Below, one piece after another: positions 56,845-64,000 of a DNA stretch of 64,000 bases. Both the position numbers and the translations under genes were made by a program. How positions within the stretch are numbered: the first letter of the stretch is position 1; each line of letters begins with the position of its first letter. Source of the DNA: Budorcas taxicolor (taxonomy: Eukaryota > Chordata > Mammalia > Artiodactyla > Bovidae); contig NC_068920.1 of NCBI RefSeq assembly GCF_023091745.1, positions 1,860,001 through 1,924,000 on the forward strand, in the 5' to 3' direction. The notes beneath the pieces were generated by a model, which saw only the letters and a list, made by a program, of their open reading frames with translations, was not told the origin of the DNA and did no database searches.

Positions 56845-57646
56845 ATGGATCTTGGGGTGCTTCTGAGTCTCCCCAGGGCAGTCAGGCCTCGTCTCCAGTG
56901 GGTGCATGCACGTGCGCTTTCCTCCGGAGCTGCAGCAGTAGTGTCACGCTTCCTGTCACGTGGATCAAGGGATCTGTGGCTTTCCCTCGAGGCTTTCCCT
57001 CGAGGCTTTCCCACAGGGCTGTGCCACGTACCACCTTGGTGTGAGTCGATCCTCGGCGTGAAAGACGAGCCGGTGAAGGGAAAAGAGGTTCCTCTGGAAT
57101 GGACTGAGACATCTGGGTGACTCTTGGAATGGTGGCACGACCCTGGAGCTCCTCTCGCCGTTCCTCTTGAGAGGGCCTCCTCTTGAGATGCGACGGGAAC
57201 GCCGGGAACTCTTTCCCGACGAAGCAGGGAAAGGATACCTCATCTCGAGCAACGAGGTGGAAACGGGGCGCCACTGGATGTGGGCGGGACCCTCGTGTTT
57301 CCTCTCGAGTGGAGACGGGTATGTCGGGGAAATTCTTGATTTGCACCAAGGGTGTGAAGGACCCTTTCGAAGTTCTAGAGGTGAGGTGTGATCAGCCTAG
57401 AGACGCCTCAGCGGAAATGGGCGTCATCTTGCCTGAAGGGGAGATCCTCCTGGATTTTCTCGAGTTGCGGCAGGTCTTCTCGAGTTACGACGGGGACCTC
57501 AGGGACCCGCTCTGGTGGCCTCAGGAAAGGCCAGTCCCCATGCGAGTTGCAAGGGGCCATCTCGGGATTTCTCTCCCGTCCATGCCGGAGCCTAAGACCT
57601 TGCGTGGAGTCGGGCCGGAACCTGAAGATTCCTCTCCAGTGTTGCC
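56845..57646 (+). repeat. Monomer 71, subtype n, 802 bp
   Basis: It is a copy of monomer 61 with three 13-bp units. It recurs as monomers 73 (offset 1617) and 76 (offset 4052). Confidence 0.87.
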
Positions 57647-58461
57647 ATGGATCTTGGGGTGCTTCTGAGTCTTCCCAGGGGAGTCAGTCCTCGTCTCGAT
57701 TGGGGGCATGCACGTGCGCTTTCCTCCGGAGCTGCAGCTGTATTGTCACGCTTCCCGTCACGTGGATCAAGGGATCTGTGGCTTTCCCTCGAGGCTTTCC
57801 CTCGAGGCTTTCCCACGATGCTTTTCCACAGGGCTGTGCCACCTACCACCTTGGTGTGAGTCGATCCTCAGCGTGAAAGACGAGCCGGTGAAGGGAAAAG
57901 AGTTTCCTCTGGAATGGACTGAGACATCTGGGGGACTCTTGGAATGGTGGCACGACCCTGGAGTTCCTCTCGCCGTTCCTGTTGAGAGGGCCTCCTCTTG
58001 AGATGCGTCGGGAATGCCGGGAACTCTTTCCCGACGAAGCAGGGAAAGGATCGCTCATCTCGAGCTACGAGGCGGAAACCGGGCTCCTCTGGATGTGGGC
58101 GGGACCCTCGTGTTTCCACTCAAGTAGAGACGGGTATGTCAGGGATCTTCCTGATTTGCACCAAGGGTGTGAAGGACCCTTTCGAACTTACCGAGGTGAG
58201 GAGTGATCAGCCTCGAGACCCCTCATCGGAAATGGGCTTCATCTCGACTGGAGGGGGGAACCTCCTGGATTTTCTCGAGTGGCGGCAGGTCTTCTCGAGT
58301 CACGACGGGGACGTAAGGGACCCGCTCTGGTGGCCGCAGGAAAGGCCATCCCCATTCGAGTTGCTAGGTGCCATCTCGGGAATCCTCTGCCGTCCATGCT
58401 GGGGCCTAAGTTCTTGTGTGGAGTCGGGGCCGGAACCTGAGGATTCCTCTCCAGTGTTGCC
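57647..58461 (+). repeat. Monomer 72, triple chimera r/q/m, 815 bp
   Basis: The r markers run to GAGTGGCGGCAGG (about 58287). A short q-like tract follows (GAGTCACGACGGGGACGTA, 58293-58313). From about 58331 the sequence is m (TGGCCGCAGGAAAGGCC; CCCCATTCGAGTTGC) with a one-base loss in GGCCATCCCC. The two joins lie at about 58286-58300 and 58317-58335. Confidence 0.83.
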
Positions 58462-59263
58462 ATGGATCTTGGGGTGCTTCTGAGTCTCCCCAGGGCAGTC
58501 AGGCCTCGTCTCCAGTGGGTGCATGCACGTGCGCTTTCCTCCGGAGCTGCAGCAGTAGTGTCACGCTTCCTGTCACGTGGATCAAGGGATCTGTGGCTTT
58601 CCCTCGAGGCTTTCCCTCGAGGCTTTCCCACAGGGCTGTGCCACGTACCACCTTGGTGTGAGTCGATCCTCGGCGTGAAAGACGAGCCGGTGAAGGGAAA
58701 AGAGGTTCCTCTGGAATGGACTGAGACATCTGGGTGACTCTTGGAATGGTGGCACGACCCTGGAGCTCCTCTCGCCGTTCCTCTTGAGAGGGCCTCCTCT
58801 TGAGATGCGACGGGAACGCCGGGAACTCTTTCCCGACGAAGCAGGGAAAGGATACCTCATCTCGAGCAACGAGGTGGAAACGGGGCGCCACTGGATGTGG
58901 GCGGGACCCTCGTGTTTCCTCTCGAGTGGAGACGGGTATGTCGGGGAAATTCTTGATTTGCACCAAGGGTGTGAAGGACCCTTTCGAAGTTCTAGAGGTG
59001 AGGTGTGATCAGCCTAGAGACGCCTCAGCGGAAATGGGCGTCATCTTGCCTGAAGGGGAGATCCTCCTGGATTTTCTCGAGTTGCGGCAGGTCTTCTCGA
59101 GTTACGACGGGGACCTCAGGGACCCGCTCTGGTGGCCTCAGGAAAGGCCAGTCCCCATGCGAGTTGCAAGGGGCCATCTCGGGATTTCTCTCCCGTCCAT
59201 GCCGGAGCCTAAGACCTTGCGTGGAGTCGGGCCGGAACCTGAAGATTCCTCTCCAGTGTTGCC
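58462..59263 (+). repeat. Monomer 73, subtype n, 802 bp
   Basis: It is a copy of monomer 71 at offset 1617 with three 13-bp units. Confidence 0.87.
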
Positions 59264-60079
59264 ATGGATCTTGGGGTGCTTCTGAGTCTTCCCAGGGGAG
59301 TCAGTCCTCGTCTCGATTGGGGGCATGCACGTGCGCTTTCCTCCGGAGCTGCAGCTGTATTGTCACGCTTCCCGTCACGTGGATCAAGGGATCTGTGGCT
59401 TTCCCTCGAGGCTTTCCCTCGAGGCTTTCCCACGATGCTTTTCCACAGGGCTGTGCCACCTACCACCTTGGTGTGAGTCGATCCTCAGCGTGAAAGACGA
59501 GCCGGTGAAGGGAAAAGAGTTTCCTCTGGAATGGACTGAAACATCTGGGGGACTCTTGGAATGGTGGCACGACCCTGGAGTTCCTCTCGCCGTTCCTGTT
59601 GAGAGGGCCTCCTCTTGAGATGCGTCGGGAATGCCGGGAACTCTTTCCCGACGAAGCAGGGAAAGGATCGCTCATCTCGAGCTACGAGGCGGAAACCGGG
59701 CTCCTCTGGATGTGGGCGGGACCCTCGTGTTTCCACTCAAGTAGAGACGGGTATGTCAGGGATCTTCCTGATTTGCACCAAGGGTGTGAAGGACCCTTTC
59801 GAAGTTACCGAGGTGAGGAGTGATCAGCCTCGAGACCCCTCATCGGAAATGGGCTTCATCTCGACTGGAGGGGGGAACCTCCTGGATTTTCTCGAGTGGC
59901 GGCAGGTCTTCTCGAGTCACGACGGGGACGTAAGGGACCCGCTCTGGTGGCCTCAGGAAAAGCCTGTTCCCATGCGAGTTTGTAGGGGCCATCTCTGGAT
60001 TCCTCTCCAGTCCATGTCGCAGCCTAAGACCTTGTGTGGAGTCGGGGCCGGAACCTGAAGATTCCTCTCCAGTGTTGCC
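59264..60079 (+). repeat. Monomer 74, chimera r/q, 816 bp
   Basis: It is r to GAGTGGCGGCAGG (about 59904), then q (GAGTCACGACGGGGACGTA; AAGCCTGTTCCCATGCG; CATCTCTGGATTCC). The join lies between 59900 and 59917, at the same site as the first join of monomer 72. Confidence 0.85.
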
Positions 60080-60896
60080 ATGGATCTTGGGGTGCTTCTG
60101 AGTCTCCCCAGGGGAGTCAGGCCTCGTCTCGAGTGGGGGCATGCACGTGCGCTTTCCTCCCGAGATGCAGCAGTAGTGTCACGCTTCCTGTCACGTGGAT
60201 CAAGGGATCTGTGGCTTTCCCTCGAGGCTTTCCCTCGAGGTTTTCCAACGAGGCTTTCCCACAGGGCTGTGACACGTACGACCTTGGAGTGAGTCGATCC
60301 TCGGCGTGAAAGACGAGCCGGTGAAGGGAAAAGAGGTTCCTCTGGAATGGACTGAGACATCTGGGGGACTCTTGGAATGGTGGCACGACCCTGGAGTTAC
60401 TCTCGCCGTTCCTGTTGAGAGGGCCTATTCTTGAAATGCGACAGGAACGCCGGGAACTCTTTCCCGACGAATCAGGGAACGGATCCCTCATCTCGAGCTA
60501 CGAGGCGGAGACGGGGCTCCTCTGGATGAGGGCGGGACCCTCGTGTTTCCTCTCGAGTCGAGACGGGTATGTCGGGGAACTTGATTTGCACCAAGGGTGT
60601 GAAGGACCCATTTCGAAGTTCCAGAGCTGAGGTGTGATCAGCCTCGAGAGGACGCCTCAGTGGAAATGGGCCTCATCTCGCCTGGAGGGGAGAAACTCCT
60701 GGATTTTCTCGAGTTGTGGCAGGTCTTCTCGTGTTATGACGGGGACCTCAGGGACCCGCTCTGGTGGCCGCAGGAAAGGCCAGTCCCCATTCGAGTTGCT
60801 AGGTGCCATCTCGGGAATCCTCTGCCGTCCATGCTGGGGCCTAAGTTCTTGTGTGGAGTCGGGGCCGGAACCTGAGGATTCCTCTCCAGTGTTGCC
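60080..60896 (+). repeat. Monomer 75, subtype m, 817 bp
   Basis: It is a copy of monomer 70 at offset 4052, with the 3-bp loss. Confidence 0.87.
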
Positions 60897-61698
60897 ATGG
60901 ATCTTGGGGTGCTTCTGAGTCTCCCCAGGGCAGTCAGGCCTCGTCTCCAGTGGGTGCATGCACGTGCGCTTTCCTCCGGAGCTGCAGCAGTAGTGTCACG
61001 CTTCCTGTCACGTGGATCAAGGGATCTGTGGCTTTCCCTCGAGGCTTTCCCTCGAGGCTTTCCCACAGGGCTGTGCCACGTACCACCTTGGTGTGAGTCG
61101 ATCCTCGGCGTGAAAGACGAGCCGGTGATGGGAAAAGAGGTTCCTCTGGAATGGACTGAGACATCTGGGTGACTCTTGGAATGGTGGCACGACCCTGGAG
61201 CTCCTCTCGCCGTTCCTCTTGAGAGGGCCTCCTCTTGAGATGCGACGGGAACGCCGGGAACTCTTTCCCGACGAAGCAGGGAAAGGATACCTCATCTCGA
61301 GCAACGAGGTGGAAACGGGGCGCCACTGGATGTGGGCGGGACCCTCGTGTTTCCTCTCGAGTGGAGACGGGTATGTCGGGGAAATTCTTGATTTGCACCA
61401 AGGGTGTGAAGGACCCTTTCGAAGTTCTAGAGGTGAGGTGTGATCAGCCTAGAGACGCCTCAGCGGAAATGGGCGTCATCTTGCCTGAAGGGGAGATCCT
61501 CCTGGATTTTCTCGAGTTGCGGCAGGTCTTCTCGAGTTACGACGGGGACCTCAGGGACCCGCTCTGGTGGCCTCAGGAAAGGCCAGTCCCCATGCGAGTT
61601 GCAAGGGGCCATCTCGGGATTTCTCTCCCATCCATGCCGGAGCCTAAGACCTTGCGTGGAGTCGGGCCGGAACCTGAAGATTCCTCTCCAGTGTTGCC
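60897..61698 (+). repeat. Monomer 76, subtype n, 802 bp
   Basis: It is a copy of monomer 71 at offset 4052. It has GGTGATGGGAAAAGAGG near 61124 and CTCCCATCCATG near 61625 as private changes. It has three 13-bp units. Confidence 0.87.
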
Positions 61699-62514
61699 AT
61701 GGATCTTGGGGTGCTTCTGAGTCTTCCCAGGGGAGTCAGTCCTCGTCTCGATTGGGGGCATGCACGTACGCATTCCTCCCAAGCTGCAGCAGTAGTGTCA
61801 CGCTTCCTGTCACGTGGATCAAGGGATCTGTGGCTTTCCCTCGAGGCTTTCCCTCGATGCTTTCCCACGAGGCTTTCCCACAGGGCTGTTCCACGTGCCA
61901 CCTTGGTGTGAGTCGATCCTCGGCGTGAAAGACGAGCCGGTGATGGGAAAAGAGTTTCCTCTGGAATGGACTGAGACATCTGAGGGACTCTTGGAATGGT
62001 GGCACGAGCCTGGAGTTCCTCTCGCCGTTCCTGTTGAGAGGGCCTCCTCTTGTGATGCGACGGGAAGGCCGGGAACTCTTTCCCGACGAAGCAGGGAAAG
62101 GATCCCTCATCTCGAGCTACGAGGCGGAAACGGGGCGCCTCTGGATGTGGTCGGGACCCTCGTGTTTCCACTCGAGTGGAGACGGGTATGTCGGGGAATT
62201 TCTTGATTTGCGCGAAGGGTGTGAAGGACTCTGTCGAAGTTCCCGAGGTGAGGTGTAATCAGACTCGAGACGCCTCAGCGGAAATGGGCCTCATCTAGCC
62301 TGGAGGGGAGAACCTCCTGGATTTTCTCAAGTTGCGGCAGGTCTTCTCGAGTCACGACGGGGACGTCAGGGACCCGCTCTGTTGGCCTCAGGAAAAGCCC
62401 GTCCCCATGCGAGTTGCTAGGGGCCATCTCAGGATTCCTCTCCAGTCCATGCCGCAGCCTAAGACCTTGTGTGGTGTCGGGGCCGGAACCTGAAGATTCC
62501 TCTCCAGTGTTGCC
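61699..62514 (+). repeat. Monomer 77, chimera r/s, 816 bp
   Basis: It begins as r (GAGTCAGTCC to 61740) and becomes s by 61767 (GCACGTACGCATTCC). The rest matches monomer 63 at offset 11354. A visible difference is GTAATCAGACTCG near 62256. Confidence 0.85.
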
Positions 62515-63304
62515 ATGGATCTTGGGGTGCTTCTGAGTCTCCCCAGGGGAGTCAGGCCTCGTCTCGAGTTAGGGCATGCACCTGTGCTGTCCTCGCTAGC
62601 TGCAGCAGTAGTGTCACGCTTCCTGTCACGTGGATCAAGGGATCTGTGGCTTTCCCTCGAGGCTTTCCCACAGGGCTGTTCCACGTGCCACCTTGGTGTG
62701 ATTCGATCCTCGGCGTGAAAGACGAGCCGGTGAAGGGAAAAGAGGTTCCTCTGGAATGGACTGAGACATCTGGGGGAATCTTGGAATGGTGGCACGACCC
62801 TGGAGTTCCTCTCACCGTTCCTGTTGAACGGGCCTCCTCTTGAGATGTGACCGGAACGCCCGGAACTCTTTCCCGAAGAAGCAGGGAAAGGATTCCTCAT
62901 CTCGAGATATGAGGCGGAACCGGGGCTCCTCTGGATGTGGGCGGGACCCTCATGTTTCCTCTCGAGTGGAGACGGGTATGTCGTGGAACTTCTTGATTTG
63001 CACAAAGGATGTGAAGGACTCTTTCGAAGTTCCAGAGGTGAGGTGTCAACAGCCTAGAGACGCCTCAGCGGAAATGGGCGTCATCTCTCCTAGAGGGGAG
63101 AACCTCCTGGATTTTCTCGAGTTGCGGCAGGTCATCTCGAGTTACGACGGGGACCTCATGGACCCGCTCTGGTGGCCTCAGGAAAAGCCAGTCCCCATGC
63201 GAGTTCCTAGAGGCCACCTCGAGATTCCTCTCGCGTTCATGCCGGGGCCTAAGACCTTGTGTGGAGTCGGGGCCCGAACCTGAGGATTCCTCTCCAGTGT
63301 TGCC
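62515..63304 (+). repeat. Monomer 78, subtype t, short clade, 790 bp
   Basis: It is a copy of monomer 64 at offset 11354. Differences include GAAGGACTCTTTCG near 63013 and CCTAGAGGCCACC near 63207. It has two 13-bp units. Confidence 0.87.
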
Positions 63305-64000
63305 ATTTATCTTGGGGTGCTTGAGTCTCCCCAGGGGAGTCAGGCCTCGTCTTGATCGGGGGCATGAACGGGCGCTTTCCTCCAGAGCTGAAGCAGTAGT
63401 GTCACGCTTCCTGTCACGTGGATCAAGGGATCTGTGGCTTTCCCTCGAGGCTTTCCCACGAGGCTTTCCCACAGGGCTGTGCCACGTGCCACATTGGTGT
63501 GAGTCGATTCTCGGCGTGAAAGACGAGCCGGTGAAGGGAAAAGAGCGTCCTCTGGAATGGACTGAGATATCTGGGGGACTCTTGGAATGGTGGCACGACC
63601 CTGGAGTTCCTCTCGCCGTTCCTGTTGAGAGGGCCTCCTCTTGAGATGCGACGTGAATGCCGGGAACTCTTTCCCGACGAAGCAGGGAAAGGATCCCACA
63701 TCTCGAGCTACGAGGCGGAAACGGGGTGCCTCTGGATGTGGGTGGGACCCTCGTGTTTCCTCTCGAGTGGAGACGGGTATGTCGGGGAAAATCTTGATTT
63801 GCACCAAGGGTGTGAAGGACCCTTTCGAAGTTGCAGAGGTGAGGTGTGATCAGCCTCGAGACGCCTCAGCGGAAATGGGCCTCATCTAGCGTGGAGGGGA
63901 GATCCTCCTGGATTTTATCGAGTTGCGGCAGGTCTTCTCGAGTTACGACGGGGACCTCAGGGACCCGCTCTGGTGGCCTCAGGAAAGGCCAGTCCCCATG
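63305..64000 (+). repeat. Monomer 79, subtype p, cut by the window end
   Basis: It is 696 bases of a p monomer (g-like start, h-like second half) with three 13-bp units where monomer 65 has four. Its presence shows that a third family 2 copy begins here and that the array continues to the right. Confidence 0.85.

Larger units (their letters stand above)
51951..63304 (+). repeat. HOR family 2, copy 2, expanded (14 monomers, 11354 bp): p i j k' q m n r n r m n r/s t
   Basis: Monomers 65-78. The first eight positions match copy 1 at offset 8117. The insert n-r-m-n (monomers 73-76) arose by two joins: r to n near 58330 (local period 1617 bp) and r to m near 59910 (local offset 4052 bp). After monomer 77 the match to copy 1 resumes at offset 11354. 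Confidence 0.87.
1..64000 (+). repeat. Satellite array, about 0.8 kb monomer, probably pecoran satellite I
   Basis: Seventy-nine anchors spaced 787-828 bp apart cover the window with no interruption and no inversion. The anchor phase is arbitrary: I start each monomer at the segment that reads ATGGATCTTGGGG in most copies. Other landmarks recur once per monomer: GGATCC in AAAGGATCCCTCAT, the PstI site in GAGCTGCAGCAG, several CTCGAG sites, and three CACGTG hexamers. The monomer decomposes into degenerate units near 31 bp. From established knowledge, a GC-rich 0.8 kb monomer made of 31-bp subrepeats is the hallmark of ruminant centromeric satellite I (about 816 bp in sheep and goat, about 0.8 kb in some deer, 1.4 kb in cattle). 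Assignment to Pecora is inference from period, composition and subrepeat length. Choosing caprine over cervid would need a consensus comparison. It could also be an unrelated mammalian satellite of similar length, which I think less likely. Confidence 0.93.

Noticed and set aside
1..64000. Hundreds of reading frames of 60-275 codons on both strands
   Set aside because: They recur with the satellite period in all six frames, overlap each other on both strands, have arginine-, serine- and proline-rich compositions dictated by the repeat, and break wherever a monomer is short. None resembles a known protein domain to me.
1..64000. CRISPR array
   Set aside because: The regular spacing is of 0.8 kb monomers and internal 31-bp degenerate units without unique spacers. 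No cas-like gene is present.
1..64000. CENP-B box (core NTTCGNNNNANNCGGGN)
   Set aside because: I checked the TTCG and CGAA occurrences of the common monomer forms (for example CTTTCGAAGTTCC, CTTTCGACGTTCC, CGACGAAGC, GCGCGAAGG) on both strands and none fits the nine essential positions. A motif scan of all monomers would be needed to exclude a rare variant.
1..64000. Transposon, LINE/SINE or retroviral insertion
   Set aside because: All 78 complete anchor intervals are 787-828 bp, so there is no room for an insertion. No poly-A tail, target-site duplication or terminal repeat was seen.
1..64000. Ribosomal RNA or tRNA genes, suggested by the GC-rich tandem arrangement
   Set aside because: No conserved rRNA segments or tRNA cloverleaf arms were recognised, and the unit is far shorter than an rDNA repeat with spacer.
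1..64000. Telomeric or subtelomeric repeat
   Set aside because: No TTAGGG or CCCTAA tracts were seen.
1..64000. Bacterial or phage origin of the window
   Set aside because: There is no gene-dense organisation. A 64 kb homogeneous tandem satellite with higher-order structure is typical of eukaryotic centromeric heterochromatin.

Overview
The whole window is one tandem satellite array. I see no gene, RNA gene, transposon or unique sequence. Seventy-nine phase anchors (the segment reading ATGGATCTTGGGG in most copies) run in one orientation from base 104 to base 63305. They are spaced 787 to 828 bp apart, and 816 bp is the commonest spacing. Every base lies inside a monomer. The monomer is GC-rich (about 60% in the two 60-base lines I counted) and CpG-rich (about 52 CpG in the reference monomer 12304-13119, counted by hand). 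It is built from degenerate subrepeats of about 31 bp. A roughly 0.8 kb, GC-rich, 31-bp-based monomer is what is known of the pecoran ruminant centromeric satellite I family (ovine/caprine 1.714, related to bovine 1.715, and cervid satellite I). I therefore infer a centromeric or pericentromeric array of a ruminant, with sheep/goat or a muntjac-like deer as the best guesses. The species cannot be settled without a database comparison.

Layout. Bases 1-10673 hold a partial monomer and monomers 1-13, which are diverged and show no long-period order. Monomers 2-8 form a block of sequence class A (EcoRI site GAATTC in most, CCTGCAGG in most). The flanking monomers are class B. From 10674 onward the array is a mosaic of higher-order repeats (HORs). 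I named the monomer subtypes a to t by shared diagnostic bases. HOR family 1 (10674-41433) reads c l a b c / a b d e f g h i (j/g) h i j k l / a b d (e/f) g h i j k l / a b g (h/k) l / (a/b) d e f. Successive copies therefore have 14, 10, 5 and 4 monomers and differ by whole-monomer deletions or a three-monomer duplication. HOR family 2 (41434-64000) reads m n o / p i j k' q m n r s t / p i j k' q m n r n r m n (r/s) t / p. Its basic period is 10 monomers (offset 8117 bp), and the second copy is expanded to 14. Subtype p is itself a g/h fusion. The cassette i-j-k is common to both families, which ties them to one ancestor.

Monomer length is set mainly by a 13-bp minisatellite (GGCTTTCCCTCGA) inside each monomer: 2 copies give about 790 bp, 3 about 802, 4 about 816 and 5 about 828. 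Many long reading frames exist on both strands because 816 is a multiple of three and stop codons are rare in this composition. They repeat with the satellite and are not genes. I found no new gene system. What is worth attention is the HOR architecture, the mappable crossover points and the length-determining minisatellite. Coordinates and subtype calls were made by eye, not by alignment software.
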